A stretch of DNA of 64,000 bases, taken from contig JAXMDC010000002.1 in the NCBI GenBank assembly GCA_046349035.1, positions 1 to 64,000 on the forward strand, in the 5' to 3' direction. Positions 40,733 to 48,472 of the stretch are shown here, in pieces. Origin of the DNA: JAXMDC01 sp046349035. Lineage in GTDB: Bacteria > Pseudomonadota > Alphaproteobacteria > Rhizobiales > Kaistiaceae. The first letter of the stretch is position 1; every line of letters begins with the position of its first letter. Made by a program: the position numbers and the translations under genes. The notes under the pieces were generated by a model that was not told where the DNA came from, made no database searches, and worked only from the letters and a program-made list of their open reading frames with translations.

Positions 40733-42307
40733 TTGGGCCGGCCCACTCCTGAAAGCATTCTTCCATTGGCAAATTTCGCTGACTTCGGCCTCTGCCGGCC
40801 GATTCTGAACGCGCTTACGCACGAACAGCACGTCAACCCGACGCCCATCCAGTCGCAGACGATCCCGATCGTCCTCTCCGGCCGCGACGTCCTCGGCGTC
40901 GCGCAGACCGGAACCGGCAAGACCGCCGCCTTCGCTCTGCCGATCCTCCATCGCCTCGCCGAAGCGCCCCGCGCTCCGCTCGCTCGGACCTGCCGCGCCC
41001 TGGTGCTGGCGCCGACCCGCGAACTCGCCGCGCAGATCCTGGAGCGCTTCGAAGCCTACGGTTCCGAACTTCGCTTCCGCTCCGCCCTCGTCATCGGCGG
41101 CGTCGCGATGGGCCGCCAGATCAAGGCACTCGCCTCCGGGCTCGACGTCCTTGTGGCCACCCCCGGCCGCCTCGTCGACCTGATGGAACAGCGCGCCGTC
41201 GATCTCTCGGCGGTCGAGACTCTCGTTCTTGACGAAGTCGACCAGATGCTCGACCTCGGCTTCATCCATGCCATCCGCCGCATCGCCGGCAAGCTCCCGG
41301 CCAAGCGCCAGAGCCTCTTCTTCTCGGCGACGCTGCCGCCGCCGATCACCGCGCTGGCCGACAAGCTCCTCGCCGATCCGCTGAAGGTCGTCGCCAAGGC
41401 CGTCGGCTCCACCCCCGACCGCATCGATCAGCAGGTGGCTTTCGTCGACAGCAAGGAGAAGCCGGGGGCGCTCGCCGCGATCCTGTCGCGGCCCGAACTC
41501 ACCCGCGCCCTCGTTTTCACCCGCACCAAGCGCGGTGCCGACCGCGTCGTGCGCGACCTCGACAAGCGCGGCATCGAGGCCGGTGCCTTGCACGGCAACA
41601 AGTCGCAGCCGCAGCGCGAGCGGATCATGGCCGCCTTCCGCGCCGGCACGATGCCGGTGCTTGTCGCCACCGACATCGCCGCCCGCGGCATCGACATCGA
41701 CGACATCAGCCATGTCGTGAACTACGACCTGCCGAACGTCGCCGAGACTTACGTGCATCGCATCGGCCGCACCGCCCGCGCCGGCGCCGCGGGTGTTGCC
41801 ATCGCCCTTTGCAACTCAGAGGAGCGGCCTTATCTGCGAGACATTGAGAAGTTGATGAAGCGCCCGGTGACACGCGTCGAGCTCGACCGGGGATCGCGCG
41901 AGGCGGCTTCGCTCCGTGCTGCGCCCCGGGCGCGGGCTGCGGGCGACGATGCCCGGCCGGAGAAGCGGCAAAACGGCGGAAAGCCGGGCCGCAAGGCGGC
42001 CGGACCGCGTCGTCCGGCGCCCGCGGCCGAGCCGCGCGAAACTGCGGCGCGCCGCCAAAAAGGCACCAGGGCCAGCACGTTAACCACGGTTCCATCTGGC
42101 GGAAGTCCGACGGGAACGGTAAAATTTTTCAATGGCAAGAAGGGGTTCGGCTTCATCGCCCGTGACGGCGGCGGTGCCGACATCTTCGTGCATGTCCGGG
42201 AATTGTCCGGCCTGTCTGGCCTGAAGGAGGGTCAGCGGGTGGCGTTCGAGACGCGGATGGACGAGCAGCGCGGCAAACCGAGCGCTGTTAACGTTCGCGT
42301 CGCCTGA
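40733..42307 (+). CDS. DEAD-box RNA helicase with C-terminal cold-shock domain
   Basis: 524 residues. Helicase core: Q motif (FADFGL, PTPIQ at 37-40), motif I AQTGTGKT (57-64), Ia PTREL, II DEVD (167-170) in place of DEAD, III SAT, VI HRIGRTARAG. A basic, disordered linker (about 390-455) leads to a complete cold-shock domain (about 461-524) with RNP-1 KGFGFI and RNP-2 DIFVH. The enzyme should unwind structured RNA, with the CSD as built-in RNA clamp. TTG 40733 has GAGG at good spacing; TTG 40766 (starting at ANFADFGL) is the alternative. The long leader suggests cold-induced expression. Confidence 0.93.
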   Translation: MGRPTPESILPLANFADFGLCRPILNALTHEQHVNPTPIQSQTIPIVLSGRDVLGVAQTGTGKTAAFALPILHRLAEAPRAPLARTCRALVLAPTRELAAQILERFEAYGSELRFRSALVIGGVAMGRQIKALASGLDVLVATPGRLVDLMEQRAVDLSAVETLVLDEVDQMLDLGFIHAIRRIAGKLPAKRQSLFFSATLPPPITALADKLLADPLKVVAKAVGSTPDRIDQQVAFVDSKEKPGALAAILSRPELTRALVFTRTKRGADRVVRDLDKRGIEAGALHGNKSQPQRERIMAAFRAGTMPVLVATDIAARGIDIDDISHVVNYDLPNVAETYVHRIGRTARAGAAGVAIALCNSEERPYLRDIEKLMKRPVTRVELDRGSREAASLRAAPRARAAGDDARPEKRQNGGKPGRKAAGPRRPAPAAEPRETAARRQKGTRASTLTTVPSGGSPTGTVKFFNGKKGFGFIARDGGGADIFVHVRELSGLSGLKEGQRVAFETRMDEQRGKPSAVNVRVA

Positions 42308-42477
42308 GTCGGCCCGCAAGGACAGGCGAGGGCTGGAGGACCGGAAGACCGGAGGACCGGGAAGAGGAGACCGGCGAGCGATAGTTGAACGCGGCGCGTG
42401 TGTTGAATGTTGATGACAAAGACGGCGGGGAACGACGCGGCTGAATGGACCGCGACAGGCAAAGGGATTCGCCGACG

Positions 42478-43101
42478 ATGACCGACACCAACGAGACCCG
42501 GCTGCGCGCCGAGGCGCGTCTGGAGCAGATGCAGAAGGACGCGGCTGCACGCCAGAAGGCGATGTCCGACTACGAGGCGGAAGCGATCGCCATCCGCGAG
42601 CACATGGCCAAGCTCCGCGAGATGCGCCTCGCCAAGGAGGCGGCCGATGCCGCCGCCAAGGCGCGCGCGGATAAGATCGCCGCCGCCAAGGCGGCCAAGG
42701 CCGCTGAGGAAGCGGCCGCCGCCGCCAAGCTCGAGGCGCAGCGCCTGGCTCGCCAGAAGGCGCGCGACGCCCGTGCCAAGGCAAAGGCCGAAGCCAAGGC
42801 CAAGGCCGACGCCAAGGCGGCCGCCGAGAAGGCCAAGGCCGACGCCAAGGCGGCCGCCGAGAAGGCCAAGGCCGACGCCAAGGCGGCCGCCGCCAAGGTC
42901 AAGGCCGACGCCAAGGCAGCCGCCGCCAAGGCCAAGGCCGACGCCAAGAAGCTCGCCGCCGCCAAGAAGGCCGCAGCCAAAAAGCCGCCCGCCAAGAAGG
43001 CGAGCGCCGCCAAGGGCGCGGCCAAGGCCAAAGCGCCAGCGAAGCGGGCGATCAAGGCCACGGGCAAGGCGAAGGCAAGCGCCAAAGCCAAGAAGCGCTA
43101 A
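42478..43101 (+). CDS. Lys/Ala-rich histone-H1-like protein
   Basis: 207 residues from ATG 42478 (ATG 42445 would add 11). The first 60 residues are an acidic-basic helical segment (TRLRAEARLEQMQKDAAARQ) of the type seen in small alphaproteobacterial proteins; the remainder is an uninterrupted Ala/Lys helix with tandem KAKADAKAAAE-type 11-residue units, then a PAKK-rich tail as in histone H1 and bacterial Hc1-like proteins. It probably binds DNA or RNA non-specifically. It lies 170 bases after the helicase gene in the same direction. Confidence 0.8.
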   Translation: MTDTNETRLRAEARLEQMQKDAAARQKAMSDYEAEAIAIREHMAKLREMRLAKEAADAAAKARADKIAAAKAAKAAEEAAAAAKLEAQRLARQKARDARAKAKAEAKAKADAKAAAEKAKADAKAAAEKAKADAKAAAAKVKADAKAAAAKAKADAKKLAAAKKAAAKKPPAKKASAAKGAAKAKAPAKRAIKATGKAKASAKAKKR

Positions 43102-43376
43102 GGCGGAAGGGGCGCGGCTGCGGAGCTAGGCCGCCGATCGGCCGGCAGTGGCGGCGGCCTCTGGCTCGGCAAATCGGCAATCGCCCAAACCCAAAAGCGC
43201 TTCCCTTCGGAGTCGTCTGCCCGGAAGACGAGCCGGGCCGCCGCCGCGCCACCACCCAAGGCCGCGCCGCTTACAGCGTCCGTCTCCCGTTCGTGATCCG
43301 CCGCTCGCGCGCCTCGCGTAATTAGCCGTTCGTCGAACCGCACGCCATACGCCCCGCCGGGGCCGTCGCGTCGCAC
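43098..43376 (-). CDS. Possible small protein, doubtful
   Basis: 92 codons from GTG 43376. The middle (YGVRFDERLITRGA, ARLVFRADDSEGKRFWVWAI) reads like real protein, but the ends are low-complexity and no ribosome-binding site is clear. It faces, head to head, the broken frame at 43378 and may itself be a remnant. No family recognised. Confidence 0.3.
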   Translation of the reverse strand: MRRDGPGGAYGVRFDERLITRGARAADHERETDAVSGAALGGGAAAARLVFRADDSEGKRFWVWAIADLPSQRPPPLPADRRPSSAAAPLPP

Positions 43377-43377
43377 G

Positions 43378-43620
43378 TTGCCCCAGACCGCAGCCGGCGT
43401 TGCCGCGGGCACCGTCCCGTCGCGCGCCGGCGCCGCCCTCGCGCAGGCCGCCCGGCCCGCTTTCCCGCGCATCGACCCGACGCTGACGATGACTCCCGGC
43501 AAGGCGCTGGAGTGGAACCTCTTCAAGGCCGAGGGCGGTCCGACTTACCCTGGCGGCGTCGGCTGGAAGCGCTACACCGACTTCCTTATCAAGCGGATGC
43601 CGGAGTTCGGCGCCATAGGC
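43378..43620 (+). pseudogene. Truncated remnant of an exported-protein gene next to tRNA-Pro
   Basis: The frame reads as an Ala-rich leader (AGAALAQAARPAFPRIDPTL) followed by protein-like sequence TPGKALEWNLFKAEGGPTYP, GGVGWKRYTDFLIKRMPEFG, and then loses coding character at about 43620, 95 bases before tRNA-Pro. It looks like the 5' part of a secreted protein gene whose rest has been deleted. The family was not identified with confidence. A true very short gene cannot be excluded. Confidence 0.5.
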
Positions 43621-43717
43621 CGACCGCGTCAGCCGCCGGTTTCGCCGGCGGCCGGCCGCCCCGCCTTTCGCCATTGCCGCCATGCGGGGGCGTCGCTATA
43701 AAGCCGGCCTGCCATGG

Positions 43718-43794
43718 CGGAGTGTAGCGCAGCCTGGTAGCGCATCACGTTCGGGACGTGAGGGCCGCAGGTTCAAATCCTGCCACTCCGACCA
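43718..43794 (+). tRNA. tRNA-Pro (anticodon CGG)
   Basis: 77 bases including an encoded CCA end. Acceptor CGGAGTG pairs with CACTCCG before A-CCA; D-arm GCGCAGCCTGGTAGCGC; anticodon stem TCACG/CGTGA with loop TTCGGGA, anticodon CGG at 43752-43754; T-arm GCAGGTTCAAATCCTGC. It reads CCG, a frequent codon in this genome. Confidence 0.97.
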
Positions 43795-43913
43795 ATCTTT
43801 CTAGCCGCCCGGAAACCTGTGCCTCCGACGACGGCCGGCGCTTTCCAAAAGAGATCGACATCGCACCGTGAGGCGGCCCGCAGGGGTCCCTCCGCCTGAC
43901 CGGCGCGCGCCGC

Positions 43914-44093
43914 TCAGCCGCCCTGCGCGGTTGGCCGATCGACCGTCGCGCGCTGCGCGACCGGTGTGGCCTGCAGCCGCTCCTCCGCCTCGCGAAGCAG
44001 GCGCAGGATCTGTGCCCGCCGCTGCGGGTCGGTTTCCTCGGCGAGCATCTGCCTGAAGTTACGGACGTTCAGCCGTGCAACCAGCGTCTCCAT
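43914..44093 (-). CDS. Small helical protein, unknown function
   Basis: 59 residues from ATG 44093, with GGAGAA 8-9 bases ahead. A single amphipathic helix-turn-helix: VARLNVRNFRQMLAEETDPQ and RRAQILRLLREAEERL. Short proteins of this form are common in Hyphomicrobiales, often between housekeeping genes, without known function. It lies between the two tRNA genes on the opposite strand. Confidence 0.7.
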   Translation of the reverse strand: METLVARLNVRNFRQMLAEETDPQRRAQILRLLREAEERLQATPVAQRATVDRPTAQGG

Positions 44094-44284
44094 GGGACCG
44101 TTCTCCGAACGCCCCGAAGCCCCGAAAACGCCCCCAGCAAGTGTCAAGCCAATGCGATCTCGTTGGTTGCGCGCCGGACGCGCGACGGCCTTGCTGGATG
44201 GCGCGCGATCAGCTTGGCCGCCGCCGCGCTCGCGCGCCAGTAAAGGCCTGGAGAGCGCCGCCGATTCAGTCTAAACGCTGCCGC

Positions 44285-44358
44285 AGGGGCGTGGCCAAGC
44301 GGTAAGGCAACGGGTTTTGGTCCCGTGATCCCAGGTTCGAATCCTGGCGCCCCTGCCA
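44285..44358 (+). tRNA. tRNA-Gln (anticodon TTG)
   Basis: 74 bases with encoded CCA. Acceptor AGGGGCG pairs with CGCCCCT before G-CCA; D-arm GGCCAAGCGGTAAGGC; anticodon stem ACGGG/CCCGT with loop TTTTGGT, anticodon TTG at 44317-44319; T-arm CCAGGTTCGAATCCTGG. Reads CAA. Confidence 0.97.
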
Positions 44359-44407
44359 CCCGACGGTGCTGCGTTCACGCCCGCAGACCAGAAGTCCGGG
44401 CCTGCCG

Positions 44408-45034
44408 CTACTCGGGGCTATCGGCCGCTGCCGATTGGCCGGCTCGACTGTCCGGCGGCCGCGTGTTGCCTGGATTGTCGGCCAACGGTGCCGTCAAGCG
44501 GCAAAGGAGTCCGAAGCCGCCGCGGTCTTCGAATTCCAGCGTGCCGCCGAGTTGTTCGGCGGTCGAGCGCACGAACCGCAAGCCGACATTACCCTCGCTC
44601 CGCCAATCGAACCCCTCCGGCAGGCCGACCCCGTCGTCGGCAACCTCGACCACCGCCATCGCTCCGGTCCGCCCACAGCGGACGTCGATGGTGCCGGCCA
44701 CACCGGCGGGATGGGCATATTTGATGGCGTTGGTGACCAGTTCTCCGAGCACCAATCCCATCGACAAGGCCTTGGCCGGGTCGAGCCAGCAAGCGTCTGT
44801 CGGGAGGATGGTCAGGTCGAGCCGGTCCTCGACCGCCAACGACGAGACGAGTCCGGCCGCAATGTCGCGCGCAAAGCTGGCGAACTCGACGCGGTCCTCG
44901 TTCTCGGTCGAAAGCAGCCGGTGCAGGCGACCGGCAATCTCGATCCGCCGCCCGACATCGCTGAGCAGCCTTGCGGCCTCCGTGGGCGACAGAGGTTGGT
45001 TACGCTGGGCGGCCTCCCGGGCCTGGAGCGACAC
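44408..45034 (-). CDS. HisKA_2-type sensor histidine kinase, N-terminus disrupted
   Basis: From GTG 45034 the frame gives 208 residues with the HATPase domain intact: N box LGELVTNAIKYAHP, G1 VADDGVGLP, G2 region WRSEGNVGLRFVRSTAEQLG. The phosphoacceptor box ESHHRVANTLALVAALVSLQ lies just upstream of this GTG in the same frame, but the only good start (ATG 45145 with GAGGAG) is cut off from it by an in-frame TAA at 45107-45109. Either a rare ATT start (45088) is used or the gene is inactivated. Family members autophosphorylate His and signal to a response regulator; none is adjacent. Confidence 0.75.
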   Translation of the reverse strand: MSLQAREAAQRNQPLSPTEAARLLSDVGRRIEIAGRLHRLLSTENEDRVEFASFARDIAAGLVSSLAVEDRLDLTILPTDACWLDPAKALSMGLVLGELVTNAIKYAHPAGVAGTIDVRCGRTGAMAVVEVADDGVGLPEGFDWRSEGNVGLRFVRSTAEQLGGTLEFEDRGGFGLLCRLTAPLADNPGNTRPPDSRAGQSAAADSPE

Positions 45035-45366
45035 CAGGGCGGCTACCAGCGCCAGTGTGTTGGCGACCCGGTGATGAGACTCGGCAATTAGACTCGGGGG
45101 CGTCCTTTAACGCCTTTCGGCCGCAGACCTGACTACGCTTCCCATGCCGCGTCTCCTCGGACTTAGTCATACAGTACTTTCGGAAGTATTTAAATAAAAA
45201 AGTGGATAAATATTTGGCGAGACTGATGAAATACTGTACTAACCTGGATATTACTAAGTAACGTCTTTGAGGCTTTCAGCGTCGGACAAGCATAGGGCCG
45301 ATTGATAGCCTTCCGCTCCGTTCTTGTCCTTCGCGCAGTCTGCGCAACCGGCTGCCTTGACACCCA

Positions 45367-45681
45367 ATGAGTAGGTACCTCCAATGCCGCGGCTCGCTGA
45401 GAGGTGCGCCCAATGGCAGTGACCGCGAAGACCGGCTGCAAATCATGCTGACCGAGGTCGAACTGAAGGCCGTCGACGATTGGCGTTTTGCCAAGCGGAT
45501 GCCGAGCCGGGCGTCGGCCGTGCGGGAGCTTCTGAAGCGCGGACTGGCCGCCGAGGGGTTCGATGTCGCGGCGGGCCGGGCCCGGTCGCAAGACTACGGC
45601 GTGGTCGACGCCGATCCATCGGAAGGCGATGGCGCCCGTTTGCCCGCCAACGGCTCGTCGCGCTCGAAGGCTGCTCGCTAG
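45367..45681 (+). CDS. Ribbon-helix-helix protein
   Basis: 104 residues from ATG 45367. The core DREDRLQIMLTEVELKAVDD, WRFAKRMPSRASAVRELLKR is a ribbon-helix-helix domain as found in small Hyphomicrobiales regulators and antitoxins, followed by a disordered tail. No ribosome-binding site precedes ATG 45367 and a TTGACA word lies just upstream, so the true start may be further in. No toxin gene adjoins. It lies in an AT-richer pocket downstream of the damaged kinase gene. Confidence 0.72.
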   Translation: MSRYLQCRGSLRGAPNGSDREDRLQIMLTEVELKAVDDWRFAKRMPSRASAVRELLKRGLAAEGFDVAAGRARSQDYGVVDADPSEGDGARLPANGSSRSKAAR

Positions 45682-45687
45682 GCGCGC

Positions 45688-46632
45688 CTATCCGCTGCTC
45701 GTCGGCGGGCGGTAGGAGGCGCCGCCGCCGGCGAGGTGTTCGAGGTCCGCCGTCACGTAGCCGAAGCGCCGCATCGTCTCGCCGTGATCGGCGAGGATGC
45801 GCTTGATCTGGCGGCGGCTCAGCACTTCCTTCCACTGCTCGGCCTTGCCGACGCGGAAGAAGCGCTCGGTTCGTTCCGACTTCTCGCGAAAGCCCTTGAC
45901 CGCCTCCTGGCTCTGCAGCGTCTCGAAGGAGGAGAGGGCGATCGCCCGCTCCAGTTCCTCCGCGCTCGGCAGTAGGAGGAGAAAGCGCGCCAGGCCGGCA
46001 AAGGTCTCCTGGGACTTCGCCAGCATGTCCTCGTAGCGCATCACATGGATCGCCCGGTGCGGCCGGCCCGACCAGCTCTCGACATGCTCGCTCCACGAGC
46101 CCATCAGCTCATAGGACTGCTTCTCTCCGCCCGGTGTTTCGTAGGCGATCGTCCCCATGATCTCGATGGCGCGGTCGACGGTGGTCCCGAGATGGTGCGA
46201 ATAGGAGATCGCGACGTCGAGGGGGTTGCGGACGATGTAGACCGCGCCCGAGGTGATCGAAAGGTTGACCGTTGGGTGGCCGCGATCGGCCATCAGCGCG
46301 TTGTGGGTCTTGACGAAGACCAGGCCCTCGGACCGCGCGTAGAGCCGCGCCTGGACCTCGGCGCGGACGCGGGCGATCTCCTCCTTGCTGCATTCCGTCC
46401 AGGGTTTGCCGAGGATCTTCTCGAACTGCTTGATCCCCTGCGCGGCGGTGGAGAATTCGTTCAGCTGATTGATGTCCCAGCTCTCAGCGGCCTCGCCGCG
46501 CATGACGCCGAGAAGGTTGTGCAGGAAGGAGCGGGTCCAGGTGTTGCCGGACTTGGGATAGGAGGCGAGCCAGATGAGGCCGCGGGGCGCGGCTTCGCTG
46601 CGGGGCGGGCGGTCGTGGCGGCGGTCGGCCAT
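45688..46632 (-). CDS. Sulfotransferase-domain protein
   Basis: 314 residues from ATG 46632. PAPS-binding motifs: the 5'-phosphosulphate loop LIWLASYPKSGNTWTRSFLH near the N-terminus and the 3'-phosphate motif VYIVRNPLDVAISYSHHLG in the middle, with RFFRVGKAEQWKEVLS late in the chain as in cytosolic sulfotransferases. It transfers sulphate from PAPS to an alcohol or amine; the acceptor could be a surface glycan, given the glycan cluster 2 kb away, but that is inference. Confidence 0.92.
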   Translation of the reverse strand: MADRRHDRPPRSEAAPRGLIWLASYPKSGNTWTRSFLHNLLGVMRGEAAESWDINQLNEFSTAAQGIKQFEKILGKPWTECSKEEIARVRAEVQARLYARSEGLVFVKTHNALMADRGHPTVNLSITSGAVYIVRNPLDVAISYSHHLGTTVDRAIEIMGTIAYETPGGEKQSYELMGSWSEHVESWSGRPHRAIHVMRYEDMLAKSQETFAGLARFLLLLPSAEELERAIALSSFETLQSQEAVKGFREKSERTERFFRVGKAEQWKEVLSRRQIKRILADHGETMRRFGYVTADLEHLAGGGASYRPPTSSG

Positions 46633-46780
46633 GAGCGCCAAGCCTATAGGGCGCCGAGGGCCAGGGCGCCTGTTGCCTCAGCGCAACACGCCGCCGGATG
46701 GTGAACGGCCGAGGCGTTGGCCGCTCGACTCGGGACGCCGCGACCGCTTAGTTCTGCACTGCTTGGGGGGGAGTGCGTTC

Positions 46781-47842
46781 GTGCCCGGTCTCGATCTCCG
46801 ACGCCACCTGATCGCGTCGGCTTCGGTTGTCGCCTTGCTGATCGGCAGCGCCGAAGTGCGGGCGCAGACCGCCCCGACCTTGCCCGCGCCGCCGGCGATC
46901 GTCGCGCCGCGGGATAGTTGGACGCTCTCCGCCGCGGGCGGGCTCTTCTGGCAGGCGGATGGCGGCCACGATTTCGGCCCGCCACTCGGTGCGCTGAAGC
47001 CGCTGCGCGGGCTGAACGCCAAGCTCGGGCTCGTCTATCAGCCGGCGCTCTCGCCCTGGTCGTTCGGCCTCAGCGGCCACTACGGCAAGACCCGCACGAA
47101 GCAGAAGGCGGTGCAGTCGCAGCAGACGTCGACGCACGACACCAACTTTATCGTGACGAGCACAACCTATAGCGGCGCCGTCTTCACCACTCTCGTCAGT
47201 GCTGCGGTGGTCCGCCACAGCAGGAACACCACGGCAGCCGCCCGGGCGTCGTCACACCTCGTCCTCGACTTCACGATCGGCCGCGACATCGGCCTCGGCG
47301 GCGTGCCGCTTCCCGGCGCCAAGTTCACCCTCGAGGGCGGCCTCCGCTTCGCGCGGCTGAGCGATCGCGGCACGCTGACCAGCACATCGGCTGCGACAAC
47401 CACCATCATCCCGACCGCCAGCATCGTCACGAGCTTCCAAACCGCCGTCAACCGCCGGCGCTTTACCGGCAATCGTCGCTTCGTCGGCGCGGGGCCGCGT
47501 TTCGGCGCGAGCTTTGCGACGCCGCTGGCGGCGGGCTTCGGCCTGGAAGGCGGCGGCGGCGTCTCGCTCCTCTACGGTCAGGTCAAAGACCAGCGGACCT
47601 TCGACGTCAACGGCGTGGCCACGACAACCGAAACCAAGGCCAACCGCTTCGTCCCCGGTCTCGACGCTTCGCTGGCGCTCTCCTATGCGCTCACCCCGAA
47701 CGCCACGCTCGCCCTCGGCTACCAGGTCGAGGCCTATTTCGGCGCCTTCCCCGGCGCTGCCTTCGCCGGCAATCCGAGCTTCTCGCAGGACAAGAACTAC
47801 CTGACGCACGGCCCGTTCCTGCGCGCCAGCGTGACGTACTAA
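46781..47842 (+). CDS. Outer-membrane beta-barrel protein (Lpg1974/Legionella OMP-like)
   Basis: 353 residues; GTG 46781 with GGGGAG gives a signal peptide (HLIASASVVALLIGSAEVRA). Alternating amphipathic strands follow (WTLSAAGGLFWQADGGHDFG, LGLVYQPALSPWSFGLSGHY, FTLEGGLRFARLSDRGTLTS) and the last strand ends FLRASVTY with a terminal aromatic residue as required for barrel assembly. The layout resembles pore-forming Lpg1974-type proteins. Thr/Ser-rich extracellular loops are seen. The frame continues upstream to 46574 but without support. Confidence 0.82.
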   Translation: MPGLDLRRHLIASASVVALLIGSAEVRAQTAPTLPAPPAIVAPRDSWTLSAAGGLFWQADGGHDFGPPLGALKPLRGLNAKLGLVYQPALSPWSFGLSGHYGKTRTKQKAVQSQQTSTHDTNFIVTSTTYSGAVFTTLVSAAVVRHSRNTTAAARASSHLVLDFTIGRDIGLGGVPLPGAKFTLEGGLRFARLSDRGTLTSTSAATTTIIPTASIVTSFQTAVNRRRFTGNRRFVGAGPRFGASFATPLAAGFGLEGGGGVSLLYGQVKDQRTFDVNGVATTTETKANRFVPGLDASLALSYALTPNATLALGYQVEAYFGAFPGAAFAGNPSFSQDKNYLTHGPFLRASVTY

Positions 47843-48003
47843 CGCCGCGCGCCTGCTGTCCCCGCCTGAGCGGACCGGCTCCCGCCCTTCTCACTTTGCA
47901 ATGACGCTGCTCAAGGACAGCGAGCGCGATCGAGCGACGATGTGTATCGTTTTGCTCCGGGCAAAAAGGGGGCGTTCACAAGGAGATTGCGAAGGAGATT
48001 GCA

Positions 48004-48440
48004 ATGACAAGGCCTGCACCATTTCGCGGCGTCGTTCTGGTTCTGGCCTGCGCTGGGCTTCCCCTGTCCTCGCCCGCTGGTGCGGCGGGGGTCGCCGCCA
48101 ACGGCCGGACCTTGCGCTGCGATGGTGCGCGCAGTGCCACGTCGTCGGCGCCAACGATGCCAACTACCTGGAGGTGGCGCGGCCGCACGGCCCCGATCTC
48201 GCGGCGATCAAGGGTCTCGACGCTCCCAAGCTGAAGGCCCGCTTCGGCGCCACTCACGCGGTCATGCCGACATTCCCCGGCACCACCGACCAGCAGATCG
48301 ACGACCTGGTCGCCTATCGCCTAACATCGCCTCACTGGAGAAGCAGGGGAGGGCCGCCCGCCACGAGGGCGCCGCAGTCGAGGCAAGCAAGGCGGGGACG
48401 GCAGCTCCCGCCTCGCATTTTCGGTCGGAGTTGAACGCCG
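48004..48440 (+). pseudogene. Class I cytochrome c gene with two frameshifts
   Basis: Starts with a signal peptide (VVLVLACAGLPLSSPAGAAG). At about 48109-48112 one base is missing (ACCTT where ACCCTT would keep frame), after which the other frame reads LRWCAQCHVVGANDANYLEV with the haem motif CAQCH, and PTFPGTTDQQIDDLVAY with the Met-ligand region. A second shift near 48318 moves to the frame reading NIASLEKQ. The reconstituted protein is a small periplasmic cytochrome c. Decay is likely; sequencing error in a CC run must be excluded. The 3' end is uncertain. Confidence 0.8.
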
Positions 48441-48472
48441 GGGGCTCCTGCCAATGTCGTGCTTGGCGAGCC

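Noticed and set aside
43718..44358. Genomic island between the two tRNA genes
   Set aside because: Only a small native-looking gene lies between them; no integrase or direct repeat of a tRNA end was seen.
45367..45681. Toxin-antitoxin module
   Set aside because: The ribbon-helix-helix protein resembles an antitoxin, but no toxin-like gene is adjacent.
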